A DNA stretch of 64,000 bases from Ricinus communis (Eukaryota > Streptophyta > Magnoliopsida > Malpighiales > Euphorbiaceae), in the NCBI RefSeq assembly GCF_019578655.1, contig NC_063258.1, forward strand, positions 16,682,802-16,746,801, in the 5' to 3' direction. The stretch's first letter is position 1, and the number at the start of each line of letters is the position of its first letter. A program made the translations under genes and the position numbers. The notes under the pieces were generated by a model that saw only the letters and a program-made list of their open reading frames with translations, was not told where the DNA came from and made no database searches. Below, one piece after another: positions 47,807 through 61,018 of this stretch.

Positions 47807-50800
47807 TGTCACGACCCCACCTTGGGCCCGTGGACCCATGACTAGGAATGGGTAGGCTTAAGGCCACCGAAACCCGTAGTAAGCCTGACACTCACTGATT
47901 TAAACAAATCTCATCTCAAATTAATATTATTAAAACCACAAATTATCTTAATAGCTACATTCTACATAAATACTTGGTGCGGAAAACTAGGCGAGACCTG
48001 AAACTCAGAAAATTTACAACTGATACATTTACTATTACTACTGCGGAGAATCTAAGATTTACCAATTTACATACCAAATCAAATACATCACCCGATGATG
48101 AAGGAGTCGGATTCTTGAATAAGAGCCGCGAGAGGACTAAATACGAATCAAAATAAGAAAATGAGACCGGTCTAGAGTGAGTTAAAATCAAATAATCTGG
48201 GGACTATTGCATTCTTCTCAGAAAATATAGATTATTCAAATCAGTATAACAAACCATACTATAATCATACCCTACTATTTCCTTCACATAAAATATTAAT
48301 CATTCGAATCAAAATATCAACCATGCACGTAAATACAATCCATATTATAATCATACCACAATAAATTAATAAATGAATAAATAAAAATATATTTTTACTT
48401 TTACGGGACGAGTGGCTCGGTAGAACCCTAAACCCCAAAATCTAGTAGCCATTCGGCCCTCTTAATCCAATAAGACTGGCGCCCCGAGAGCAATGCTCGA
48501 CCAGGGACCTTACCTCTAGTCTGGTCACTTAAGTATCCAAATAAGAAATCTAGTAGCCATTCGGCTCTCTTAATCCAATAAGACTGGCGCCCCGAGAGCA
48601 ATGCTCGACCAGGGACCTTACCTCCAGTCTGGTCACTTAAGTATCCAAATAAGAAATCTAGTAGCCATTCGGCTCTCTTAATCCAATAAGACTGGCGCCC
48701 CGAGAGCAATGCTCGACCAGGGACCTTACCTCTAGTCTGGTCACTTAAGTATCCAAATAAGCCGGCGCCCCGAGAGCAATGCTCGACCAGGGACCTTACC
48801 TCCGGCATTCAACTGAACTCAGCCCAGAGAGCAATGCTCGATCAGGGCAAACAAATCCATAATAACCTTATGTCCATAATCATTACCGGTGCGCACGCGG
48901 TCCTGATGTAACCCATCAGGTGGCATGTTCTACGAAAGCCACATTTCCCAAAACGCAATCATCACATTTAATAAATATCATTGTTTAATGAAATCATTCA
49001 ACACATATCGAAATAAAGATTAAAGATTTAAGGTAAAACAACGTGCAATTTGTGAGGGGAAAAATAATAACGTTTGTCTTATTATAACACACTAATAATA
49101 ATATTTATATTATTTCAAATATTAATAATCAAGTGAAATCATTTATTTTACGATACTAATAATCATATTAAGCACAAATTCTAAATAGCATATTAAAATC
49201 AGACTAGCAATAGCGCAAAGATTAAATGACTTTAACTCACAGGATTGGGCGACCTCCTAGCTCTGCTCCGGTGCCTCGGTAGGAGCGAGCCGAACCGACA
49301 ATCTAGTCACGGAAAATAATTTATCAAAACGATGAAACAATCGATCATTAATCCTAGGTCTAGACTCCGACTGTCTAAGAATCTCGACTCGGAATTCACC
49401 GAAATTCGGTAGAACCTCCCCTACAACACGAACATTACCCCCCGTGAAAACGGGTCCAGACCCTGCCGGAAAACACTCCAAATATCCAACAATTTAAACA
49501 ACGGAGTCGGGTCCCCAAACTTCACTATTTCCGACCTCGCCACACAAAGACAAAACACAAGGCGGTACCGACAGACAATTATTTTGACTCACAAATATCA
49601 TCAAATACACAATATAATCTAATAGACACAATTAAACCAAGAATTTCTAAAATTATCGGGCCAAAGAAAATTACCGAGACGCTCGATCGCTCGGTCGACT
49701 CGCCTCCAGCCGCCAGAGTTCGATCAACGATCCGAACACACCATCGGACTCACAACGACGCGCTGATGACGATCCCCGCTTCCGATTTTCCGATCTGACA
49801 CCCGATCATCCGGAGAGATTTGCGGACGATCTCGATCGTCGATTCGCAAACGAAGCCCGATCGCCACGAAACCAGTGCCATCGCGAAGCTTGAGCAGAGG
49901 AGAGTCGGGATACGTCCTCCGATCGTCCATCCTCCACCGGATATCACCGGAAAAACCTAAAAACGCCGGCTGCCACTCTAAGTTTCACTTTGCCGGATCT
50001 TGCAACTCCGGCCACCCCAGGCGTCGCCACTGCTGCTAGAAGAGAGCCCTCGGCAAGAGGAGACGATCGCCACCCAACTCGGCCGCCAACAACGGAACGG
50101 CCGGAACACGCTTTAGCGCCATTGCTGCTGTCATTGCCACAACAAGACGCCGCTCCGTCGGCCCGCTCCACGCCCAACGCCGCAACGTCCCTCTCTCTCT
50201 TTCTCTCCCGACAGACTCTCCCTCTCTCTCCTCCTTTCTTCTTCCCGATTTCTTTCCCTTCAATATCGACATTTGACCCCTGAACTTTTCCTTATTGTAA
50301 TTTGGTCCCTCAACTTTCTTAATTACTTACAATTTCATCCTGCAGAATTCCAATTTGACCCCCAAACTTTCCTTTAGCCTTTCAATTAAGCCCTTAACTA
50401 TTTAATTTGTGCCAAATCCGAATTATTGAAAATACACAATTACAAAAATACCCCTGACCGACATATTTATTTACAAAAATACCAATCTCACAAATTTCCA
50501 TTAAAACCCCATAAAAATAAAATTATACTTTCAATCCTTATTCCAAAATAAATTTCCAATTTAGTCCTAACACACAATTAAATTAAATAATCAATTTCCA
50601 ACTCAAAATTTAATACTACTAATCAATTATAATACCAATTTTCTCAAAATTCTTTTATAAAAACATCCTGTATAATTTCTTCCAAAATTTTTCAATATAT
50701 AATTTTACTTGAATAATTTCTTAAAATTTCAAACTAATTGGGTATAGAAAATAACTCATTTATTTGATTAATATTAAATTTTTCATTAAATCATTTCAAA

Positions 50801-50879
50801 TTAAACCCAATAATAATGAAGCTAAAATTAACTTAAATAAAAACTCATTATTAAATATATAAAAATTCCGGGTGTTACA
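47807..50879 (-). mobile_element. 5' LTR of TGTCACGACC family, 3.07 kb
   Basis: Complete LTR, colinear with the solo LTR at 23298-31378. Parts in plus order are a family-specific start, a 108-bp tandem repeat (48441-48790), an AT-rich part, a GC-rich and CT-rich part (about 49680-50260), and an AT-rich end. Open frames in the GC-rich part give low-complexity peptides and are not called as genes. Confidence 0.83.
48441..48790. repeat. 108-bp tandem repeat in LTR
   Basis: Three copies start TCTAGTAGCC at 48441, 48549 and 48657, followed by a partial copy from about 48761. Each contains GGCGCC and the small hairpin GAGCAATGCTC. Related, more diverged units occur in the solo LTR at about 23875-23906 and 29502-29740. 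Being 36 codons long, the unit creates an open frame on the minus strand that is not a gene. Confidence 0.85.
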
Positions 50880-53800
50880 ACTTTTACGGGGTTGTTATTT
50901 CATATTCATAAATATACACAGTTTACAAAGTTATTTTCTTATATTGAGAAATATGCCACTTTTACGGGGTTGTTTTCTCAGATTCTTAAATATATACGTT
51001 TTACGGGATTATTTTCTTATATTGATAAATATACCACTTTTACGGGGTCATTTTCTCATATAAAATTATTAGCACTATTATGGGGCTGTATTCTCAAATT
51101 TATAAATATACACGTTTTATGGAGTTATTTTCTTATATTAACAAATATACCCCTATTACAGGGCTGTTTTTTAATATTTGAAAATATACCCCTCTTACGG
51201 AGTTATTTTCTCATATTAAAAATTTACCCCTTCTAAAGGCTGTTTTGTTAAACTCGCAATTACACTACTTTTACGAGGTTATCTTCGCAGATTCATAAAT
51301 ATACACGTTTTACGGGGTTATTTTCTTATATTGAGAAATATACCACTTCTACAGCGTCATTTTCTCATATTAAATTATTAGCAGTACTATGGGGTTGTTT
51401 TCTCAAATTCATAAATATACATGTTTTACAGGATTATTTTCTTATATCGACAAATATACTCGTTTTATGGGGTTGTTTTCTCATTCTATAAAATTAGCCC
51501 ATTTAAGGGGTTGTTTTCTCATACTTACAAAAATACTAAAATAACGGTGTTATTTTCTACAATTGATAAATATCCTCGTATTACGGGGTGGTTTTCTAAT
51601 ATTTATTAATATCTTATAGGGTTGTTTTTCATATTAAAAGCTTTACCTGTATTACGAGACTGTTCTCTTAGACTCACAATTACACTACTTTTACGGGGTT
51701 ATTTTCTCAGATTCAAAAATATATAAATTATGAGACTGTTCTCTTAGACTCACAATTACACTACTTTTACAGGGTTATTTTCTAAGATTAAAAAATATAT
51801 AAGTTTTACGGGGTTATTTTCTTATATTGACAAATATAAACATTTTAAGGGTTTGTTTTCACATACTCACAAATATACAACAATTACAGGGTTATTTTCT
51901 CCAATTGATAAATATCCCCGTATTGTAGAGTTATTTTCTAATACTTATAAATATACCCTTCTTACGGGGTTGTTTTATCATATTAAAAAATTTACCCCTA
52001 TTACGAGGTTGTTCTCTTAGACTCGCAATTACACTACGTTTACGGGATTGTTTTCTCATATTCATAAATATACATGTTTTACGTGGTTATTTTCTTAGAT
52101 TGATAAATGTACTACTTTTACAAGGTCGTTTTCTCATACTAAATTATTAGCACTATTACGGGGTTATTTTCTCAAATTCATAAACATACATGTTTTATGC
52201 GATTATTTTCTTATATTGAAAAATATACCCCTTATACGGGGTTGTTTTCTCATATTATAAAATTAGCCCATTTAAGGGGTTGTTTTCTCATACTCATAAA
52301 TATACTAAAATAACGGGGTTATTTTCTCCGATTGATAAATATTCTCGTATTACGGAGTTATTGTTTAATATTTGTGAATATACCCCTCTTATAGGGTTGT
52401 TTTCTCATAATAAAAGATTTACTCGTACTACGAGGTTGTTCTCTTAGACTCGCAATTACACAACTTTTACGGGGTTGTTTTCTGAGATTCATAAATATAC
52501 AAGTTATTCGAGGTTATTTTCTTATATTGATAAATATACTAGTTTTCCAATGTCGTTTTCTCATATTAAATTATTAGCACTATTATAGGGTTGTGTTTCT
52601 AAATTTATAAATATACACGTTTTACGGATTTATTTTCTTATATTAACAAATATACCACTTTTACGGGGTTGTTTTCTCATATTATAAAATTAACCCATTC
52701 AAAGGGTTGTTTTCTCATACTCACAAATATACCACAATTACGGGGTTATTTCCTCAGATTTATAAATATCACCGTATTACGTAGTTGTTTTGTAATATTT
52801 ATAAATATACCCCTTTTACAGGGTTGTTTTCTCATATTAAAAAAATTACCTCTTCTACGAGGCTGTTTTCTGAGGCTCGCAATTACACTACTTTTACGGG
52901 GTTATTTTCTCAGATTCATAAATATACAAGTTTTACGGGGTTATTTTCTTATATTGATAAATTTTTCACTTTTACGGGATCATTTTCTCATATTTAATTA
53001 TTAGCACTATCATGAGGTTGTTTTCTGTAATTCATAAATATACAAGTTTTACGGGTTATTTTCTTATATTGACAAATATACCCCTTGTACGGGGTTGTTT
53101 TCTCATATTATAAAATTAACCCATTTAAGGTGTTGTTTTCTCATACTCACAAATGTACCACCAATTACGGGGTTATTTCATCAGATTAATACTACTGTAT
53201 TACGGGGTTGTTTTCTGATATTTATAAATGTACCCCTCTTATGGTTATATTTTCTCATATTAAAAAATTTATCCCTTCTACGATGTTGTTTTCTTAGACT
53301 CGTAATTAGATTACTTTTACGGGATTATTCTCTCAAATTTATAAATATACACATTTTACGGGGTTATTTTCTTATATTGACAAATATACCCTTTTTACGG
53401 GGTTGTTTTCTCATATTATAAAATTAACCCATTTAAGGGGTTTTTTTTCTGATACTCAAAATATACCAAAATTACAAGGTTATTTTTCTTGATTGATAAA
53501 TATCCTCGTATTACAGGGTTGTTGGCTAATATTTGTAAATATATCCCTCTTAAGGAGTTGTTTTCTCGTATTAAAGAATTTACCCTTTTACGAAGCTGTT
53601 TTCTTAGACTCGCAATTACACTACTTTTACGGAATTATTTTCTCAGATTAATGAATATATATGTTTTACGGGGTTATTTTCTTATATTGATAAATATACC
53701 ACTTTCACGGGGTCCTTCTCTCATATTATAAACTTAACCCATTCAAGGGGTTGTTTTCTTATACTAAAAAATATACCATAATTACAGGGTTATTTTATCC

Positions 53801-56800
53801 AATTGATAAATATCCCTTTATTACAGGGTTATTTACTAATATTTATAAATATACCCCTCTTACGAGGTTGTTTTCTCATATTAAAAAGTTCACCTCTTAT
53901 GCGATGTTGCTTTCTTAGACTCGCAATTATATTACTTTACGGGGTTGTTTTCTCCGATTCATAAATATACATGTTTTTACGGGATTATTTTCTTATATTG
54001 ATAATATACCACTTTTACGGGGTCGTTTCTCACATTGAATTATTAGTACTATTATGGGGTTGTTTTCTCAAATTTATAAATAAACACATTTTACGGGGTT
54101 ACTTTTTAATATTGACAAATATACCCCTTTTACGGGGTTGCTTTCTCATATTATAAAATTAACCCTTTTGAGGGGTTTTTTTTCTCATACTCACAAATAT
54201 AACAAGATTACAGGGTTATTTTCTCTGATTGATTAATATCCCCGTATTACGGGGTTATTTCTAATGTTTATAAATATACTCCTCTTACGAGGTTGTTTTC
54301 TCATACTAAAAATTTACCTCTTCTATAATGCTGTTTTCTTAGACTCGCAATTACATTACGTTTACCGGGTTGTTTTCTCTAATTCATAAATATACATGTT
54401 TTACGTGACTATTTTCTTATATTGATAAATTTACCCCTTTTATGGGGTTGTTTTCTCATATTATAAAATTAATCCTTTTGAGAGGTTTTTATCTTATACT
54501 AAAAAATATGCCAAAATTACAGGGTCATTTTCTCCAATTGATAAATATCCCCGTATTACGGGGTTATTTTCTAATATTTATAAATATACTCCTATTACAA
54601 GGTTGTTTTCTCATATTAAAAAATTTACCCCTTCTACAATGTTGTTTTCTTCGGCTCGCAATTATACTACTTTTACGGGTTTGTTTTCTCATAATCATAA
54701 ATATACATGTTTTACGAAGTTATTTTCTTATATTGATAAATATACCACTTTTACGGGGTCGTTTTCTCATATTAAATTATTAGCACTATTATGGGGTTGT
54801 TTTCTCAAATTCATTAATATACACGTTTTATGGGGTTATTTTCATATATCGATAAATATACCACTTTTACAGGATTTTTTTATCATATTATAAAATTAAC
54901 CCATTTAAGGGGTTGTTTTCTCATACTCACAAATATACTACAATTTTACAGGGTTATTTTCTCCGATTGATAAATATCCCTGTATTACAGGGTTATTTTC
55001 TAATATCTATAAATACACTCCTCTTAAAGGGTTGTTTTCTTAGACTCGTAATTACATTACTTTGACGGGGTTATTTTCTCCGATTCGTAAATATATATGT
55101 TTTATGGGATTATTTTCTTATATTGATAATATACCCCTTCTACAATGTTGTTTTCTTCGACTCGCAATTACACTACTTTTACCTTGTTGTTTTCTTAGAT
55201 TCATAAATATACATATTTTACGGGGTTGTTTTCTTAGATTCATAAATATACATGTTTTACGGGGCTGTTTTTTTAGATTCATAAATATACATGTTTTACG
55301 GGGTTATTTTCTCCAATTGATAAATATCCCCATGTTACGGGGTTGTTTTCTAATATTTATAAATATACTCCTATTACGGGGTTGTTTTCTCATATTAAAA
55401 AATTTACCCCTTCTATGATGTTGTCTTCTTCGACACGCAATTACACTACTTTTACGGGGTTGTTTTCTTAGATTCATAAATATAGATGTTTTACGGGGTT
55501 ATTTTCTTATATTGACAAATGTATCCCTTTTACGGAGTTATTTTCTAATATTATAAAATTAACCCATTTAAGGGTTGTTTTCTCATACTCATAAAATATG
55601 CCATAATTACAGAGTTATTTTCTCTGATTGATAAATATGGCCATATTACAGGGTTGATTTCTAATATTTATAAATATACCCCTCTTATGGGTTTTCTCAT
55701 ATTAAAAAATTTACCCCTTCTACGATGCTGTTTTTGTAGACTTGCAATTACACTACTTTTATCGGGTGGTTTTCTCATATTCATAGATATACATGTTTTA
55801 GGGGATTATTTTCTTATATGGATAAATATACCCCTTTTATATGGTTGTTTTCTCATATTATAAAATTAACTCATTCAAGGGGTTGTTTTCTCATGCTCAC
55901 AAATATACCACAATTACAGGGTTATTTTCTCCGATTGATAAATATCCTTGCATTACGGGGTTATTTTCTAATATTTATAATATACCCCTCTTACGGGGTT
56001 GTTTTCTCATATTAAATAATTTACACTTTCTACGACGTTGTTTTCTGAGACTCACAATTATATTACTTTTATGGGGTTGTCTTCTCCGATTTAAAATTAT
56101 ATATGTTTTACGGGATTATTTTCTTATATTGATAAATATAGCACTTTTACAGTGTCTTTTTCTCATATTAAATTATTAGCAATATTATGGGGTTGTTTTC
56201 TCAAATTCATAAATAAACATGTTTTACGAGGTTATTTTCTCATATTGACAAATATGCCCCTATTACGGAGTTGTTTTCTCATATTATAAAATCAGCCCTT
56301 TTGAGGGGTTTTTCCTCATACTAAAAAATATACCAAGATTACGGGGTTATTTTCTCTGATTGATAAATATCCCTGTGTTACGGGGTTATTTTTTAATAAT
56401 TATAAATATACTCCTCTTACGGGGTTGTTTTCTCATATTAATAAATTTATGTCTACTACGAGGTTGTTCTCTTAGAATCGCAATTATACTACTTTTACGA
56501 GGTTATTTTCAAGAATTCATAAATAAGCACGTTTTACGGGGTTATTTTCTTATTTTGATAAATATACCACTTTTACAAGGTCGTTTTCTCATATTAAATT
56601 ATAAGCAATATTATGGAGCTGTTTTCTCAAATTTATAAATGTACATGTTTTACGACATTATTTTCTTACGTTGACAAACATTTTACGGAATTGTTTTCTC
56701 ATATTATAAAATTAACCCATTTATGGGGTTATTTTCTTCAATTGATAAGTATCCTCGTATTACGGGGTTGTTTGCTAATATTTATCAATACACCCCTCTT

Positions 56801-59800
56801 ACGGGGTTATTTTCTTATATTAAAAAATTTATCCCTTCTACGATGCAGTTTTCTTAGACTCGCATTTACACAACTTTTACGGGGTTGTTTTCTCAGATTC
56901 ATAAATATACACGTTTTATGGGGTTATTTTCTTATATTGATAAATATATCACTTTTACGGATTAGTTTTCTCATACTAAATTATTCGCAGTATTATGTGG
57001 TTGTTTTCTCAAATTCATAAATATACATATTTTACGGAATTATTTTCTTATATTGATAAATATAACCCTTTTACCGGGTTGTTTTCTCATATTATAAAAT
57101 TAACCCATTTAAAGGGTTGTTTTCTCATACTCACAAATATACGATAATTACGTAGTTATTTTCTCCGATTGATAAATATCCCCATATTACGGGGATGTTT
57201 TCTAACATTTATAAATATACCCCTCTTACGGGTGTATTCTCTCACATTAAAAAATTTACCCCTTCTACGAGGATTTTTTCTGAGACTCGCAATTACACTA
57301 CTTTTACGGGGTTATTTTCTCATATTCATAAATATACATGTTTCACGGAGTTATTTTCTTATATTGATAAATATACCACTTTTACAGGGTCATTTTCTCA
57401 TATTAAATTATTTGCACTATTATGGGATTATTTTCTCAAATTCATTAAATATATACATTTTACAGTGTTATTTTTTATATTGACAAATATACCCCTTTTA
57501 CGGGATTTTTTTATCATATTATAAAATTAAGCCATTTAAAGGGTTGTTTTCTCATACTAAAAAATATACCAGAATTACGGGGTTATTTTATCAAATCCAT
57601 AAATGTTACCGAATTACGGGGTTATTTTCTAATATTTATGAATATACCCCTCTTAGGAGGTTATTTTTCCAGATTCATAAATATACATATTTTATGGGAT
57701 TATTTTCTTATATTGATAATATACCCCTTTTACTGGGTTGTTTTCTCATATTGTAAAATTAACCCATTCAAGGGATTGTTTTCTTATACTCACAAAATAT
57801 ATCACAATTACTGGGTTATTTTCTCCGATTGATAAATATCCCTGTATTACGGGGTTATTTTCTAATATTTGTAAATATACCCCTCTGACGGGGTTGTTTT
57901 CTCATATTTAAAAATTTACCCCTTCTACGACGTTGTTTTCTTAGACTCGCAATTACTTTACTTTTACGGGGTTGTGTTTCTCCGATTGATAAATATATAT
58001 ATGTTTCACGTTATTATTTTCTTATATTGATAAATATACCACTTTTACGGGGTCGTTTTCTCATATTAAATTATTAGCACTATTATCGGGTTATTTTCTC
58101 TAATTTATAAATAAATATATTTTACGGGGTTATTTTTTTATATTAACAAATATACCTCTTTTACGGGATTGTTTTCTCATATTATAAAATTAACCCTTTT
58201 GCGGGGTTTTCTTCTCATACTAAACAATATACCAAGATTACGGGGTTATTTTCTCTGATTGATAAATATTCCTGTATTATGGGGTTGTTTTGTAATATTT
58301 ATAAATATACCCCTCTTACGGGGTTGTTTTCTCATATTAATAAATTTACTACAAGACTCGTAATTATACTATTTTTACGGGGTTGTTTTCTCATATTCAT
58401 AAATAAACACGTTTTACGGGGTTATTTTCTGATATTTATAAATATACCATTTTTATAGGATCTTTTTCTCATATCAAATTATTAATACTATTATGGGGTT
58501 GTTTTCTCAAATTCATAAATGTACACATTTTACGGGATTATTTTCTTATATTGTACCATTTTTACGGGATTGTTTTCTCATGTTTTAAAATTAACCTATT
58601 TAAGGGGTTGTTTTCTCAAACTCACAAATATACATAATGGCGAGGTTATTTCAGAAGATTCATAAATATCACCGAATTACGGGGTTATTTCTAATATTTA
58701 TAAATATACCCCTCTTATGGAGTTGTTTATCCAGATTCATAAATATACATGTTTTACGGGGTTATTTTGTTATATTAACAAATATACCCTTTTACGGGGT
58801 TGTTTTCTCATATTATAAAATTAATTCTTTTGAGAGGTCTTTTTCTCATACTCACATATGTATCAAGATTACGGGATTAATTTCTCCGATAGATAAATAT
58901 CCCCGTATTACGGGGTTTTTTTTAATATTTATAAATATACTCCTTTTACGGGGTTGTTTTCTCATATTAATAAATTTACCCATAGTACGAGGTTGTTCTC
59001 GTAGACTAGCAATTATCCTATTTTTACAGGATTGTTTCCTCATATTCATAAATAAACATGTTTTAAGGGGTTATATTCTTATATCGATAAATATAACACT
59101 TTTACAGGGTCACTTTCTCAAATTAAATTATTAGCATTACTATGGGGTTGTTTTCTCAAATTCATAAATATATATATTTTATGGGGTTATTTTCTTATAT
59201 TGACAAATATACCCCTTTTACTGGATTCTTTTCTCATATTCTAAAATTAACCCATTTAATGGGTTGTTTTCTCGTACTCACAGATATACTAAAATTACGC
59301 TGTTATTTTCTTCGATTGATAAATATTCCCGTATTACGGGGTTGTTTTCTAATATTTATAAATATAACCCTCTTATGGGATTATTGAAAACATTAAAAAA
59401 TTTACCCTTTGTACGAGACTATTTTCTGAGACTCGTAATTACACTACTTTCACGGGATTGTTTTCTCATATTCATAAATATACACATTTTACGAAGTTAT
59501 TTTCTTAAATTGATAAATATACCACTTTTACGGGGTTGTTTTCTCATATTATATTATTAGCACTATTATGGGGTTATTTTCTCAAATTCATTAATATACA
59601 TGTTTTATGAGGTTCTTTTCTTATATTGATTAATAAACTCCTTTTACGGTGTTGTTTTCTCATATTATAAAATTAATCCATTTAAAGGGTTGTTTTCTCG
59701 TACTCACAAATATACCACAATTACGGGATTATTTCATTAGATTCATAAAATATCATCGTATTATGGGGCTGTTTTCTAGTATTTATAAATATAGCCCTCT

Positions 59801-61018
59801 TACGGGGTTGTTTACTCATATTAAAAAATTTACTTTTTTTACAAGGCTGTTCTTTGAGACCCGCAATTACACTACTTTTACGGGGTTGTTTTCTTAGATC
59901 ATAAATATACATGTTTTATGGGGTTATTTTTTTATATCGAATAATATACCCTTTTTACGGAGTTGTTTTCTCATATTATAAAATTACCCCATTTAAGGGG
60001 TTGTTTTCTCATACTCACAAATATACCACTATTACAAGGTTATTTTCTCCGATTGATAAATATCCCCATGTTACGAGGTTGTTTTCTAATATTTATAAAT
60101 ATACCCCTCTTACGGGGTTATTTTCTCATATTAAAAAATTTACCCCTTGTACGATGTTGTTTTCTTAGACTTGCAATTACACTACTTTTACCGGGTGGTT
60201 TTCTCAGATTCATAAATATACATGTTTTATAGGATTATTTTCTTATATTGAGAAATATACTCGTTTTACGGGGTTGTTTACTCATATTATAAAATTAACC
60301 CATTTAAGATGTTTTCTCATACTCACAAATATACCACAATTACAAGGTTATTTTCTCCGATTGATAAATATTCCCATTTTACGGTGTTGTTTTCTAATAT
60401 TTATAATTATACCTCTCTTACAGGGTTGTTTTCTCATATTAAAAAATTTACCCCTTCTACGATGCTGTTTTCTTAGACTCGCAATTACACTACTTTTTTA
60501 CCGGGTGGTTTTCTCAGATTCATAAATATACATGTTTTAGAGGATTATTTTGTTATATCGACAAATATACCCGTTTTACGGGATTGTTTACTCATATTAT
60601 AAAATTAACCTATTTAAGGTATTATTTTCTCACTCACAAAAATACCAGAATTACAAGGTTATTTTCTACGATTGATAAATATCTCCATGTTATGGCGTTG
60701 TTTTCTAATATTTATAAATACACCCCTCGTACAAGGTTGTTTTCTCATATTAAAAATTTACCCCTTCTAGGATGTTGTTTTCTTAGACTCGCAATTACAC
60801 TACTTTTACCGGATGGTTTTCTCAAATTCATAAATATGAATGTTTTACAGGATTATTTTCTTATATCGATAAATATACCCGTTTTACCGGGTTGTTTTCT
60901 CATATTATAAAATTAACCCATTTAAGGTGTTATTTTCTCACACTCACAAAAATACCACAATTACGGGGTTATTTTTTTGGATTGATAAATATCCCCGTAT
61001 TACGGGATTGATAAATAT
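50880..61018. repeat. 39-bp satellite, block 5
   Basis: About 260 monomers. A clean 11-monomer HOR can be followed from about 57075 to 57501 (about 427 bp), with all types in order. From 59.9 to 61.0 kb an 8-monomer form of about 310 bp repeats (TTTACCGG-type starts near 60190, 60500, 60808). Near 55.2 kb one monomer type is tripled. The array ends at 61018. The open frames of up to about 165 codons are repeats of 13 residues and not genes. Confidence 0.93.

Larger units (their letters stand above)
45996..50879 (-). mobile_element. TGTCACGACC-family LTR element with large internal deletion
   Basis: The element starts TGTCACGACC and ends GGGTGTTACA, flanked on both sides by ACTTT, an exact target duplication in the satellite. 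The right LTR is complete (47807-50879). The left LTR retains only 45996-46416 before sequence unlike any LTR begins. An initiator-Met primer site precedes the right LTR, so the element lies on the minus strand. No gag, RT or integrase motif is visible in the 1.4-kb internal part. Most of the 3' LTR and the coding region were lost, or the element is non-autonomous. Confidence 0.83.

Noticed and set aside
48428..48808. Minus-strand open frame of 126 codons with a 36-residue repeat
   Set aside because: It is the 108-bp LTR tandem repeat read in frame; it lies inside an LTR and lacks any known domain.
49944..50283. GC-rich open frames on both strands, resembling a host exon
   Set aside because: They lie in the GC/CT-rich part of a complete LTR. 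A homologous part is present in the solo LTR at 30060-30630, and the peptides are low-complexity and differ between copies.
10457..61018. CRISPR-like periodicity (conserved GGGGTTGTTTTCTC start and variable remainder every 39 bp)
   Set aside because: Monomers are contiguous, the 'variable' halves recur in fixed order, there are no cas genes, and the surroundings are plant retrotransposons.
10457..61018. GGGGTT motif as telomere-like repeat
   Set aside because: It occurs once per 39-bp monomer, not in tandem; plant telomeres use a different 7-bp repeat.
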